Of a stretch of 64,000 bases of DNA, positions 1 through 14,354 are shown piece after piece. The translations under genes and the position numbers were made by a program. This DNA comes from Zonotrichia leucophrys gambelii (Eukaryota > Chordata > Aves > Passeriformes > Passerellidae), in the NCBI RefSeq assembly GCF_028769735.1, contig NC_088172.1, forward strand, positions 73,618,631 through 73,682,630. Direction: 5' to 3'. Below the pieces are notes generated by a model. That model worked only from the letters and a program-made list of their open reading frames with translations. It ran no database searches and had not been told where the DNA came from. Position 1 is the first letter of the stretch; every line of letters begins with the position of its first letter.

Positions 1-395
1 AATACATGAACACATCTTTCTTTCATGTTAATAGTAAAAAAATCCTGCTAACATTTTTAAAGTAATTTATTACAGCAACAATTATAACTTTTAACAGGAA
101 TACATGAAAAGAATGCAAAAGGTTCCAGAAGAGCCTTCCAATGAGACCAGGAACTGGACATAAACAGTTGCTTCCTGCTCTGAAGGTCAATGCCTTAAGC
201 CATACATTTGGTTGCCCTATTACCTTAGTTTGCATAGCTACAGCTGTTATTAGCAGCCATAAAAATCACCCAACTGTAAGCATTTGACTTGGAGGCCACT
301 TCCTGGGGTGAATTCCAGAGGCTGACAAGGTGCTCAGTTATGCTATGCTGTCTTCTCTTTGCTCTAGATTTATTGCTCTCTCAGCTAATGGAAGG

Positions 396-419
396 AAAAA
401 AAAAAAAAAAAAAAAAAAA
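396..419. repeat. A24 homopolymer
   Basis: Twenty-four consecutive A residues flanked by G-containing purine sequence. No retroposed gene is recognisable beside it. Confidence 0.95.
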
Positions 420-1815
420 GAGAAGCACATCCTCAACTGGACTTAATCAGATAAAAATTTAGTTGGTGCACACTGTAAATCACTGTAAGTGAGCCTCTCT
501 CTGTTCTGGTTCCCTTTCAGTGGCATAAATGGATCAAATTGTGACCATCAGCACACACACTTGGTATGGTACTCCACTTGGAATGGGATGGATCTTTCAC
601 ACACAGCACCGAAGAGCCTCAGCTTTTTACATATGCTCCTAGAGTACTCCTATTTTCCAAGCTAATCATGTTTTTTGTCTCCTCTCATTTGCTGCAACTT
701 CTGCCATGTTTTCCATTCAAATTGTTTGTTTCAGCTTAGATTTGCAAGCCTTGAAGGGATCCAAGCTAAGCACCGTTTTCCAGGCTCTCACTCAATACTA
801 CATTATCCAAAGCTGACCTAGCATTTAATTCAAGTGCACACAATGATCTGTCCCCAGTATATGCAATTTGCATTTTGGTTTGCAGGAACCATCATAATCC
901 ATCTTCACTATGACAGCTTTACAGTACAAAGATGACATTCCCATGTGTCCCCTTAGGGCCTTTGTACACTAAGAACTTTAAACATGCTAACTGTCCATTC
1001 TCTGCTTTAATTTTGAGCACATTCACTTGCAGACTGGGTAATTAATACCAATCCCCATCTCCACTGACCAGCTGAATAAGGTCAGATGAAGAACAATATT
1101 TGGCTCTTATCACTGATTGTAAATGACTCTTTTTTAGAAAATGCTGAGACATAACTCCTTTACTATTCTCAGATGGGATTTTAAAAAATCAGTGATCAAT
1201 TTGGAAGATATAACTACAGACATGCATATTCTCAAAATTGCACCATTCTGAAAAATTAATTAGAGAGAGGAAGGGACACGGGCTTTATTCTGGGTGTGCT
1301 CTACAGCTGTTTCTGAAAATGCAGGAGAGAGAACAACTGAATATCCATTCAGCACTATGCAGCACTAACAAGTAGCAATCACTCCTCAAGAGATGATATT
1401 CTTTCAAATTCCATCAGTATAACCTATCATGGCTATTTTGCGTGGACAAATAACAGCCTGATTCATCAGGAATTATTTTCCTCTGAAACAGAACACAGAT
1501 CAAACCAAGGGTAGACACCATACAGCTTTAATGACTGTGTATGATTTGCTCTCTAGGAAAAGTGCTGCAAAAGACAAATACAAGACAGTCATATTCAAGG
1601 TCTTGTGCATCTTGCTGCCCAATGCATTTAACTCTGGAATGCAGCACACACAGTAAATACTACCAATTCTTTACTCATAGCTGCACTGTGTGTATACTTT
1701 CACAGCAAAACTTGTTCACAGTACCTACCCACAGCATGCTCTTCCAGCTTTTGTTATAAATTACTGCCTGTCTTTGAACTACACTAACGTCAGGTAGATT
1801 TGTGGGTTGCAGGAC

Positions 1816-1883
1816 AGACTCTTGTCCTTATTTAAATAAGACTCTTGTCCTTATTAAATAAGACTCTTGTCATTATTTAAATA
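1816..1883. repeat. Three tandem units of 22-23 bp
   Basis: Three head-to-tail copies of a unit beginning AGACTCTTGTCCTTATT start at 1816, 1839 and 1861. The middle copy lacks one T, and the third has A for C at the tenth-eleventh position. Each unit ends in a TTTAAATA-like core. Confidence 0.93.
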
Positions 1884-4811
1884 TTTGCATCCTTGTAGGC
1901 TTATTATTTCCTAATTTTTACTAGTAGAATTTGCTCATTTTATTACTATCTGAAAGTATACTATCAAGTCTTACAACTACATTCATTTCTTTCTCTTTAA
2001 AGTCAGCCTAAACTAACTTCAAATGGCACAGTCATACTTCTTTTTCTTATTTTTATCTTTTTTTAAACACTCTGACAATGAATACAAACTTTCTTCTACA
2101 TAGGACGCAAACAACAACAAAAATTCATTGCCCCAAGGATTTTGCACAAGAAACTAAAGAGACAAAATGTATTCACTATTGTTTAAAAATAAACAATGAT
2201 TAAAATTAGTGCAGGAACAATTGGTTGATATTTTTATAAGCAAACAGAAGGATTATACTAACTGGTCCCTTGGGGGTAAAACAGATTTACAACAGATTTA
2301 ATTAAATGTATTTAATGAAATTCAAATATAATAGCAACAAACTAGCATACCGTCTGAAATGATGCCTGAACTCTAGTAAACTATTCTGAACTGTAATAAA
2401 TGTCTCATTGTCACCTTCAGCTTTAATTTTGGCTTATCACACTGAGAATTTTTCTTTGCACATGAACTGTTTTGAATGTTTTCCCTCCATTTTCAGAAGC
2501 TACTTGTAAATTAATTTTTGAAAGGAAATCTTTATTTTAATTAATTATTTTTTAATAGAGCATCAGGGACTGATTTGCTGCTCCATAGTAACATGTCAAA
2601 AGAAGGATCACTGACCACAGGTCTGTGCAAGGATAGTGCTGTAATCTGTTTAACTGCAGTAAAAGGTCCCACTGTCTCTTCACCAGGTTTACTACAGGCC
2701 CTTCAGAAGGCATCCTGCGCAGACAGTTACTCTAGGACAAATGGAAAACAAGATGGGCATGATCCAGCTCCAAAAGGTGGAGCAGTACCACATATGCAGG
2801 ATAACAACCAAGCGTTCTAGAGCTAATGCTTCCTGATGCTCACTGCAGTGTCCCCTATGGACAATGGGGTTCATTCACAAAGGGTTCAGTCTTATCCACC
2901 ATGAAGAGCTGATTATAAAACTCCCAACCAAAAAAAATATTACTTTTTCACACTCATTTTTTTTCCATTTTCCAGCAGAAAAGCATTACTGTAAGGTTCC
3001 CTAGGAAAAAACAGACTACTGTAGGAGAATGAAAGGATTTTAATATTTCCTGGAATTACTTTTATAAAGTCAGAACTCAAGGCAGAGTAAACAAGAAAGA
3101 TATATCCTGGACTCAGGAGCTTTTAGAAAAAATATGTTTCAAAGATACTAAAACCTAAAAACTTCAGAGGTCAATTTAGAACTCCTACAGTCTTTTTCTT
3201 TCCCAAGGGCATGCTTTCAAGTGAATCCCACTAAAGCAAAGTCCTTATTTGCAAGTTTCTTTTCTTCTCAGAAAGCACAGTAGCAGCTTGTTGTAAAAGG
3301 CAAAGTGTATGAACTCTGCACAGTTGATAAAAATTCCAGCTCAAGCTGTATTTGAAGATAAAAAAACAATCAACCAGCAGGATATTTTTAGTCAGTCCCT
3401 TCTGTTACCAATGTTTTTTCAAATTGTTCTGAGTCCTTATGATTTCATAATCCACTCTGATATTGATTCTTTCAGGCAGGCACAGCAAAAACTACCCTCA
3501 ACACATGAAATGACAAGATGGCCCTTTTTGTCCTGAGTGTAACAGCAGAAAAGGTTATTCTCTCATCTCTTCACAGGCTGCATAGCAGCCACCTCAGGCA
3601 TATCCTTCAATCTTTCTGTACATCCACTTTATAACACATATAGCATAGCACAATAAAATTTGTTTCTTCCCTCCAAGTATTATTTATCATTTTAGAGATA
3701 TGGACTTTAAAGTCTGCAAAATATTATAGTTACCAATTCAACTGGGTTTACATTACATGTTTCCCAGTAAAATTTCATTTTTTCCCACTCCATGTCCATG
3801 CAACATTTAAAAAATCTTGGGAGGAAATTCCCTAGTGGCCTAAGCACAAAATCTTGGTGTAGTAGAGTTGCGGCTACTGATAGGTCCCCTTTGGCTTTCT
3901 CTGGTAGCATCTAAAGAGTCTTCAAGAAATTATGAAGAAATATTTATACTCAATGTATTTAAATTGGGCAAAAGAATACCAGCAGCAATAGCGTTACCAA
4001 GGAATTTTTTTATCTATCATGAATCATATAAAATTTTCCAGCAGATAGAAGGGGATACTGAGGAATAAAACAGTTGTTTTCCAGTATTTCTGTTATGTGT
4101 TTTTAACTTAGAGGTGCCTTCCCCCTCTCTCATGCTCAAAGAGAAATCAAGCCATAATAATCCTCCACTACCACACTTGAAATCAAGTGTGGACGACAGA
4201 GGAGGAATAAGGTGCTTTATTATTCATATTCACTGAATCATAAAATGCCTAGAGGCCACAGAAATAATGGCCCGTTGCACCGGTGCCAACTGTCCCTGAG
4301 TCAGAGACAAAGCACTGAGATGGCAGGGAGAAGTAGCAAATATTCCTATTATATGATTAAGGTGATTAAGCAGTGAATGGAAAAGGAAGCAGAAAAATCC
4401 ACATCACTGGGATTGGAAAAATCTCATAATCTGCACATACATAACACCCCTCTCTCAAGCCCCTTTCCAGAAACCTTGCACTAAAGCACGTCAGGTGTCT
4501 GCATTTCATCTACTTTTACATAAATAGGAATAAATCTTGATAAGCTGGGCTGTGGCAGTGTTTAAAAGGAGCTTTACAAAGGTTCTGAAGTGCAAGACAA
4601 CAGTCAGGAGATCATAAGCATCACTACTAAATCCTGGCTGCAAATGGCATATCCCAGCATTTAGGATTACAGAGGCAAAGACCCTTGAGACAACTGACTA
4701 AGGATGAAAAACAATGAAAAGCCAGTAACATGAGAACTAGATTTTTCCCTCCAAAGCATTTAGCTGCATGAAAACAACTTGATCTCTTATTCAGCCTTTA
4801 CATCTAAAAGT

Positions 4812-4842
4812 AAAAAAAAAAAAAAAATATATATATATATAA
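4812..4842. repeat. A16 run followed by a (TA)n microsatellite
   Basis: Sixteen A residues run directly into about seven TA dinucleotides. Confidence 0.93.
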
Positions 4843-7800
4843 GCTTTAGGATATCTTCTGTTGCTCTTGTAATTTATCAAAGAAGCCTGGTGGCCAGGAA
4901 CCTTTTGCTGCATTGTTCTCTTAAGTCACTTGAATAGTGTCTTGTTATATTATTTACTGGACAGGACAAACAATAATATTTTTGGTTTACATTAGTTCAA
5001 AGCAAAAGTATTAGAAATCTCAACAAGCGTGCAAACTAAGCCTCAGTTCAACCTACCCAGCATTGCAAGACTCTTCAAAATTACTTCTGTAGAAACTGGT
5101 CTAAATGCAGACAGAGCTTCCTGAGTGCATTTTCCCTGTCAGTCCTGTCTCTGATCATTGCCATGATGTATTGGAATCACACAATTACATATCATGTCGC
5201 ATCCTTTTCTACCTCCTGCACACTGGCAACAAACTTCACACAAAGTCTTCAGGGATCAGAGAGACTGATCAATTAAGCACTGATAGTATCTCATTACATT
5301 TTCTTGTGATGCGCTCTCTATAATTTCTTTAATAGCACTTGAATTAATTTTCCATTTTCTATGTGGCATTGCAATAACAGAGAAAATATACAAGAATAAA
5401 ACAAAGAGATGACTGTGCTTATGATTTGTGTTTAAATCCAGCTACATTGCCTAGCTCCAGCAGCCTGAAACCTGTCAGGAAGGAAAGTAATAATAAACCA
5501 TATCTGTCATCTATCTTTTACAGGAAAGAGTATATCACTATAAAAAAAAACCAACACTTTTTTGAAGCATAAAGCCAGGCCCAAACTCTGCTTTTATTAA
5601 TAGTCTTGATGTAAAGAACTGTTAGGATTCACATTACAGGTGTTTTATAATTATCCTGTGACACTGAGCATGCAGCCACAGCAAAGTCAGGGAAGCAGAA
5701 GGGATTTCATCAAGCAGAGCTTCCACTTTTAATTCTTTTTCTGCCCTTCCCACTAGCCTTTACATAAATTTATGCATATATTTAATATACACTTACACAT
5801 GCCACTTCCCCAAGTTACAAAAGCATCAATTTGAAGTAAAGCTGGACAGATGCATGTATTTGGTTCAAAGAGCTCTCACAACAGAAACATTTCATTTGCA
5901 CACCAACACACACAGCTGTGACCTTGCACTTGTTGCACTACTGTCACCTGACATTCACATCTACCAGTCACACCTGAGACTTTCCTGATGTACAGAACCC
6001 AAGTCCTCTGACCCCTGAATGACAGATGTGGTAGTAACTTCAGTGCTCTCATGCAAGGAGGAGCTACAGATCCTTCTGCTGAGGTTTGCTAGCAATATTA
6101 GCCACAATGAGTACCAAACAACTTCTAGGAAGATGAAAACTCATTACCATTCCCTTAGCCTTTGGAGCAGCTCTGAATTCTGCTTGAGAGGTTATGTGGA
6201 AGTGAAAGGTGAAGTGCAGTTTCATTTCTTAAAAGATGTTTTCCTTAACTGAGAGGGGCTTTTTCTCACCCTTGTACAGATGCAATTCTTCCTTTTACTT
6301 CATAAAACACATCTTGACACATTCAAAGTTCAAAAGAAGCTGGACAATCAGGTTTCTGCATTCATTTGTCATGAGCAGTTCCAGCAGGCTCTTCAGAGCA
6401 GGGTGACACAAGAAGAGCATGGAGAAAAAAAAATCTTCCCTGTTCACCAACCCAAAGGGGAAGTGGAGGCCCCTCTGAGAGCAAGATGCCACATTTGCTC
6501 CCATCACCACAGCTGTTGTCACACTCTGGCTAATCAGATCTTACAGAGCTGATGTTGCTCTCAGTCTTATCTGTATTATACCAGTGTAGCCATGTCAGCT
6601 GCAAAACCATTATCCTGGAGTGAGACAGAAGAGGGTCTGGTCCCAAATGTATTCTATCTGACAACACCCACCTCTCAAGTCCTCAGTGCCCTGGAATGTA
6701 AGTGTAGAACCAACCACTTTAATGCAAATCTACTGAATTACAGAGAACTGGCCCAACAGAGAAGTTGATGCCCCTCTCTGATGCCATTTCAGAAGCACTT
6801 TAGAGAAAAGAAAACAATGGTTTTACATGATAGCTCGGTGGAATCACATTTCAGAGTTACATGAGTCTCCAGCTGTGCTTTCTTTACTTCCCATAAGTGC
6901 AGCATAGTATCAAAGTAAGATTATTTTGTGCATAGTAATACACTTCTCCATGTTTAAAGTCTCAAATGCTTTTCTAAGAAGCCAAAGAACAGAATTCTAC
7001 AAAAGGCAAAAAATATGGTGTTTCTAAATCTAATCTTAATTCTATGTCCTATTTGTGTAAAGCAATGTGAGAAGCAAACATCTTAGTCAATGAGACAGTA
7101 CATTGATTTGTGGCTTTTTTGAGTGATATCCCTTAGGAATTTAAAGGGAAGCTCCTAAAAATTGCTTTCCAACTCCTTTGTCATCTCCTTCTGATCTCAA
7201 TTAGAATGAGTTGCCTTTGGTTTAGTACATTTCTTTTTCCTCTCCTTGCAACAGATGCTGAAAAATTAGCAAAATACAGGAGTATCACCCACAGGATTGA
7301 ATCTTTATGCAAAAGTAAAGACCAAAATGCTTCTCAGATGAATAATTCAACCCAAGAGAACTTTTAGAATCTTCACACACTTCGGTAAGGAATTAAAAGA
7401 AAGAAAAAAAAGTTAAAATCATTCTGAAATGTTCAACACTTACATGGAACTCTGGAAATGTTGTGGAAACATTTGGAAAACCACTTTTCACTGATCTGTT
7501 TATCACAGGCCTCTCTCCAAAACACAGCACCTCTCACCCACTTTCAGAAGAGAGGGACAATGAGGTCATCTAAGCACTGAGTATTCTTCTCCCAGAGAAC
7601 CCAGTAATACCTGTGCCAGCAAAATTCACTGACAGTTTCAGAAATTCTAGTCCTTACCTATAAATTGTATAAACTTAAGCCTTCTCCACAGATCCTAAGA
7701 TAGCATAGGTATCCAAGATATCATATGCTTATTATATATAGCAATTTATATCTGACTTTTTTTTAATCCTAATACCACAAAATAGGGAACTTTTTATTGC

Positions 7801-10189
7801 CCATAATCCTTTTATGAACTTTCCTAAGCTTTTGGGCTCAATACTTTTTCTAATAAGTTCCAAAAAACTGCACATTGCATAAAAAGTGTATTTCCCTTTA
7901 CTTCCAAATTGGCTGTAGTAGCTCTCTATGTTCTCAATGTTCTCAAACTATGAAATAAAGCAGAAGCTGACCATTTTTCTCTCTAGTTCTGTGCCACCTT
8001 GTTTATATCATAGGAAATAAAAGGACAATTTTGCCTTGATGTATCAGTTTGTCCTCCCCCTTCTCTATGGCATCTCTACATCCGTTTTCTCACTGCTGAA
8101 ACACCTCCTCTCAGTTTCTATTTTTTTCAATTAATGCAAGCAATCAGCACAGCTATTATTTAAGAAATGAAACTAGTCTCACATGGACAAAATCCTTAAG
8201 CTACAAGCAGGGAAGGAAACCAAGACTACAAATCCTCACTAATTGTGATCTTCTGGCTTTTGCTAATTTGCAGGATTAACTCACTCCTATAATAGTCCAG
8301 ATTTCTTCCTCACATCACAATTGAGTCACGGGGTTTTCATATTCACAGGATAAGCCTATTTAGCTCTTTTCAGTCCATGGGATACCCTTTACCTCTTTCT
8401 TCCCTTGGTCACCCCAGCATCATGAAGGGGAAAAGTAATGATTCTAAGGTCATTAAGCCATGCATAAAAATGCCATAAGAGATCAAATCATGCCAGAGTA
8501 ATGCAAAAAAATAAACCTCACCTACAGTTCACATAGACTCCAGTTTCCCCCCTTGATGATATTAGAAAGGCACTGTACAACTGGGCTGTTAGTTGAAGGG
8601 GTAGACAGGAGGAATGAAATACAAATAGCTAACTCCAGTAATATACAAATTGGATGATCAAACAATCATGGCAAAATGTCAACTGATGACATACACTGAC
8701 TTTAGCGGGGTCATATCTAATTATTGGTGACTTGGTCTAAAAAGGCTTTTAGCCAAAGGAAAGCTACTTCAGAGATAACAACTAATGCACGGGGGAAGAG
8801 GGCAATGGAGATAATCAAGTAAGGATATAATTTCAGTGCCAATGAATTTGTTTGACAACCTGTTTCTTGGTCCAGTCAAACAATCTTTGTAAATAAAATT
8901 CTTGCACTTTCAGTGTATAGTCTGATTATGGTGTCACTTTGTTAAGAGTCCAGGTCACAGAATGGAAAAAAAAAATCAATGCAAAATTTGCACACATCTG
9001 CTCAGCATCATCATTCAGGAGCTCACAGTAATAGGAACAAAAAGGTTTTTACTACATTCAGGGAGCCACCACAGTCAAACATGGATCTCATACACATGGT
9101 GACTGAACTGCTTTTGAAACATATGCAATCCCAGAAATTCTGGACCAAAGCCTAACTGCACAAAGGCAAAATACCTCCTGCATTTGGTATCTCAGGGAAT
9201 TGTGTGTGGTTGCGGAAGAACACAATACTAGAAAGGTCAGTACACAAATCTGGTTTTTTGTTGTTGCTAAGATGCTTCGGTAATATAGGTCTGGCTCTAG
9301 GAAGCATGGAATAATTACAGAAGACACCTGTTGGTCTGCAAATGGAACAAGTAACTTGATTTCTGTACCTTGCATTATATCCTTTAGAAGCTACTTGAAT
9401 TACCCTGGCACCAATTTAGCAATCATTAACATTTTATCTTCATTCTGCTGAACACTAAGAAGGAATAGAAGCAGCAGCAAACAGAAAATAAATAAATTAT
9501 ACAGCAAAGGCTTGGAAAAAACTTGGAATCAAAATCCTGGATGGCAATACCTCTCGCACAGGCACTGGTTCTCTCTCTTGCACCCAAATCCAGTCATTAC
9601 CAGTTTCTTTTTAAAAGCCTGGGCCTGAATGAATTGATGTGTTATATGACAGCCATGACCTAAGTAAACTCCAAACAAATCATTCATCACAGCAATGCTG
9701 CAGAACAAGCTGGTACATTCTCAGAGAACTGTTCTTCTAAACACACGTTACACATAAAGAGGTAACAGAAAGCACATATTGTAGGCTTTCATCAATTGTA
9801 CACAAACAAAGCCTTTTATAATTTTGAATAGGTTTGAGATCATTATGCCTGGAGCCAAGAGGCTCTCAGTAGTTTAAGATCTAATTTTCCAAACTTTTGG
9901 TCAAAAGAGTCTTTTTAAGTGCAGGGGAGAAAGGAACACTTTTTCTGTCAATATGTTCTGTTCACAATGCCCCTGCTCAAATCCTCACATGCACTGTTTT
10001 GTTGCTTACGAAAAGCAAACTTCACAGTCTCCAGGTCAGGAGCAGGAGGTGCTCACCCACATCAGCCTCCACATTTTCTGTTACCCATTGTTCCTGGAAC
10101 TGTTGACTTTCTCCAGTTCTTCATCTCATTCTGACCTTCGTGTCACTCAAATCTACCAAACACACTGTGCTAAATTTCTTTTTGTTTGC

Positions 10190-10345
10190 CTTTTGAAATT
10201 ATCTGCTTTGAGGTGGGGGTCTCATCTACCAGCACCTCCAAGTTCTTGGCAAGCCCGCCCTTAAACCCTTCCTCCCCCAGCCTATACTGATACTGGGGGC
10301 ACTCAAACCCAGTGTCAGATATGAAAGATTCTTGTGCAGATCCAG
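10190..10345 (-). mobile_element. CR1 LINE fragment, ORF2 C-terminal coding part
   Basis: The minus-strand translation contains the CR1-like pieces QYRLGEE and KNLEVLVDE in the right order, and the plus strand carries the matching CCAGCACCTCCAAGTTCTTGGCA segment. This part of CR1 ORF2 lies downstream of the polymerase catalytic motif. Both the 3' tail and the upstream coding part are missing, so it is an old internal remnant. Edges are approximate. Confidence 0.72.
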
Positions 10346-13300
10346 AAGGGTAACTAGAAGACAAGGAAATGCCTACTGTTTTATGCTCTGGGGCTACCAC
10401 CATGCTGTTGGTTTAAAGGCACACCAACATGAGAGCCAAGCAGGTAGTTTAACATTTTAGTAAAAATTGGAGGACTTTAACTCTATAAAAAAGTGCAACC
10501 AGCTTAATCTAGTCACTATTATCAACTCCTTTCCCTTTGAAAGCAAACCCTGAATCAGTCTGAACTCCTAAGGACTCAAATCTTATTCATTAATGTGATG
10601 TTTTTGTTTTAGCTACTTTATCAACTTGTGATAATAAAGTAATAAAGGTGTTATGCATTAAAATTAATATTGCATTCTCTATGAAAATGACAAGAAGCAA
10701 TAATTTCATGAAGGAATTTGGACGTTTCATTCCTACATTAGCACCCCAGGCCCAGAGGGTTTTTTTCTCTTTGGAAGTGTTCAGTAATCACTGGTAACTA
10801 ACAAAAGTGTACTTAACACTGTGGTATCCTGTAATTCACACCAGCAGCTGCACAAATAATTACAGCCCTTCTCAGGTAATACCTCAACAATTTAAAAGAG
10901 TTTTTTCTGCGCAGGGAAAGACTGAAATTACTTTGAATGATAGGGAGATCCACAGAACTCTTTACAAGGGTCAAAAGAGTCTGATCCACGAGGCATACAA
11001 ATGCTACCTGCTGACCAGCACGGAAAGGGAACTATTTTCAGACTGAATCAGATTCTACTAAATTTTGACTGGTGTTTTTCTACCTGTACTAAACAGAAAG
11101 AGGTCTGTTTTACCCTGACCATTTCAGCATTCCTGTTTCCACAGAAGGGTTGTAATGGGCCACACTTTGTTTAAGACCAATCAATTCCATTTCCCTGCCT
11201 CTGATTCCCTGTTTTGCAAAAGTACCTACCATCAAAATTTGATTTCAGCCCCCTTTGAATCAGGCCCAGGGGACATCACAGATCTTTAGAACCAGACTTT
11301 TGTTTCTGTTTCAAGGAGTGCATAAATATGGAATCATATAAAGCAGGGACAGTGGGGACTGATTGGGTTATCTACATCATCTCCCAGTCTCCAGGTAGGA
11401 TCAGTTTTGCCTAAAAAATTCTTAGCAGGTATTCCTCTGATGTTAGGAAACTCCATTCACTAGTTCCAATCATACATCCATGAAATTACTAGAAACTTTT
11501 TAGATCTGACATGCATGGCCAGTTAAATCTGGTATACTTCCAATTTTTTTTCAGATTTTAAGCATATGATACATTACTAAAGCTGTACATATAAATTCCG
11601 ATTTGTTTTACTTACTCCTCATTGGAAAGTGCTCTTTCTACAAAATTAATTGAATAGTGGCATTTAAGATTTGTCCTAAACAGCAGTTCAGCTTTACAAT
11701 ATCATGACACTCCCTTTTATATTCATTTATTTTTATTGTTTTTCTACTGGAATTCAAAGAAAAATAGTAATTAACTGCCATATCAAGGTTCTAATTTTAG
11801 GCAGGCTGGTAGAGAAGACACTAAAAAGGGAGCAACATCCTGCAACTTAAAACTGCAGGAATACTTTTTGGTACTTAAAATTGCAGTGAGTCAATTCTGA
11901 GCCACAGAACATCACTTTCAAACTAATGTTTTCTCTTTTTTTTCATTATACTTTAAGGAAGACATCACAATCTGTTTTCAAGGTACTCAAGCATTTCTTT
12001 CAAGTTATCTAGACTGTCCAACAAAAGCTGATTTACAATGGGACATGTCTACCACAGGTGCCATTAAGTCTAGAGCCATGAGACTGACTTCTCCCTGGAC
12101 ATCTATTTAACAAGATTATGATGTGGAAGGGTACTGCTCTTCTCTGTGTGAAGTGCAAGGCTTTTTATCCCAAGAAATTATTTTCTACTCCTCTTAGCTA
12201 ACGCACAATGAAGTTTTTCTAATCACTATTCTTAAGGGGAGACAAGAAAACTTAATTAGTATATAGACATTCACAAGTAAGTAGGCTAGCACCACTTTTT
12301 TTAAATTCACCTCCAAATCAAGAAGGGTTCTAATTAAGATGAGATAACAGATTCATCTTCCTCGTCCCCTTCCCCAGCAGAGTTTTGCAACTATAAGTGC
12401 ATAACAAAAATGTATTTATGTGGGAAAGAGATCTAAAATGTTTTGAAATTATGTAGCAAGTAAAATTGGTTACTGCACACAAAAGCAGAAAAAAAAATCT
12501 TGCATCTTACTAATATTTGAAATTACAAACAAATTACTTTTCAAAGTTTTTTTTCTTATGCAACTAATTCCCACTCTTAACACAGATACTATGTAAACAA
12601 ACACTAACATCCTTTTAGCGTGCTTAAGGAAAAAATCTATCATTATTATTTCTCAGCTGGAGAATTAAATGTGGCAACTTGAGTACAGTGAGAATCTTAA
12701 CATTTGAGAATAGAATCTTAAAGGAAAATATGAAACTCACAATCAACATATTCTAACACAGACCAGCCTTGCTAGGCTCGTTTGGGATTTTTTTCTTTAT
12801 TGTTCATAATTTTTTGTTTATTTTGCTGTTAGCTGGGGCTTTTGGTTGGGTTTTGTGTTGGCTTTGGGGTTTTTTTGGCTGAGAGGTGTCTTGAGGTAAT
12901 CTTTTCTAGTTCAAGGTTATTGAAAATCAAGGGTAGGGAAGAGTCCTGAATTTAACTGGACCCAAACTACAGAATCAGTCTAGACAATTGTGAATATTAG
13001 ATTTGCCTTAGTGAATATTTTTAAGATAAAATTAATCATCAAGGAAATTCAAACATTATAAAAGGTAAACAAACCCCACATTTTCACAGAACATGAACCT
13101 AAAAGATTGTGAATTCAGTAAAATGGAACTAATTTTCCAATACAAATAACAGTTATTCAGATTCGTTAAGCTGCATTCTTTGGTTAGATTTTTTTTTTCC
13201 TTAGCTGAAGCATAGATCACATTTTTTTTTCTTAGATCAAAACTATGATCACATACTGACCTACCCAAAAATTATTCAGGTTAAGCAGAGCATAAATCCA

Positions 13301-14348
13301 CAAAAGCATAAAGTCACATATTTTCCAGATAAAATAACTGTACTTAATTTCTGGTTTTACCCAGTTTGCTTTGGTACATGACAATATCTTAATGCTTATG
13401 AAAACATAGCTTTTTTTCTGGCTATAATATCAGTTAGTTATACTAATAGAAGTTAAATATTAATTTAGGGTTCTATCTTGCAATATGTTCATAATTTAGT
13501 AGAAAGACCAACTTTGACTGGTGTAAATAACTTGTCTAAAGTTGTTTACGTGCCTAAGGAAGCTAACTGGGACATTTGTGCGAACATTTGTGAGACATTT
13601 TGTGTGAAGAACAGGCGTATGTCACAATCTGCAAGTACTTGGGTACTCTGAAAATCCCACCAGCTGCAGTGAGGTGCGTCAGGAAGCCCACCTCCTGTCA
13701 CACAAAAAAAGCTTCTTCTGTGCCCTCTGGGGTGGATGGGTTCTACAGCCACTTACAGGTGTGGTGTACTAGAAAACAGACAAAGAAGAAGAAAAGAACA
13801 TGCTGAAAAGTACATGAAAATATCCCAGCACTGCTAGGATCTGGAGATTACTGGACCCATTGAACCTGCTGGCATCAAGAATGTAGGCAACTTAAAACAT
13901 GTCAGAGAAGTTAGCATCTGCTCCATGTACCCAAATGATCACACACACACAGAGGATGGAATAAAAGATCATCCGGATCCTTCCTGAATACCAGCTCAGA
14001 AATCCCTGGTGCACTTCTCTTGGAGTAACCAAGTGTGGCTGGCTCCCAGCTGTTGCTCTGAGTATCTTGAGTGAAAGTGAGTGAGGACTGTGTAAGCATA
14101 ATTGAAAATACTGTATGATTCGGTTCTGCTGTCAGTAAAAGCTAAATTCATAGAAGGTATTGTCATTAATACTGTTTTTGATCTGTGTCTCCCCCAGCTC
14201 AATCCCCTATCAGTGATTTACAGCTGTCCCTGTCCTAGCGCTCACTTTACACAGGTGGCTCAACTCCTACCCCACAGGGGCAAACAGCGTTAGTATGCCC
14301 CTGCCAGCTCAGTGGGAAGGGAACAAGCATGTTTTGTTACTTGAAAAT
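10346..14348 (-). other. KIF26B intron immediately downstream of the exon, no gene seen
   Basis: AT-rich intron sequence with short T-runs and one G/T-rich tract (12781-12879). No further exon with plausible splice sites and coding character was recognised before the exon at 14355. Confidence 0.6.
12781..12879. repeat. G/T-rich low-complexity tract
   Basis: About 100 bp of T-runs broken by GG, GGG and GGGG clusters, with almost no C. The G-rich strand is plus, so a KIF26B transcript would be C/A-rich here. Confidence 0.8.
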
Positions 14349-14354
14349 ACTTAC
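14349..14354 (-). other. Splice donor of the KIF26B exon (GTAAGT)
   Basis: Minus-strand reading gives CAA followed by GTAAGT, a full consensus donor, with the GT at plus positions 14354-14353. Read-through would meet a stop five codons into the intron. The junction is phase 0. Confidence 0.88.

Larger units (their letters stand above)
1..10189 (-). other. KIF26B intron, distal part, no gene seen
   Basis: AT-rich sequence downstream of the exon on the minus strand. All open frames are under about 100 codons, lack splice or domain signals and overlap each other on both strands. It contains A-runs and a three-unit tandem repeat listed separately. Intron status is inferred from the single exon and the known large introns of this gene. 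Confidence 0.6.
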
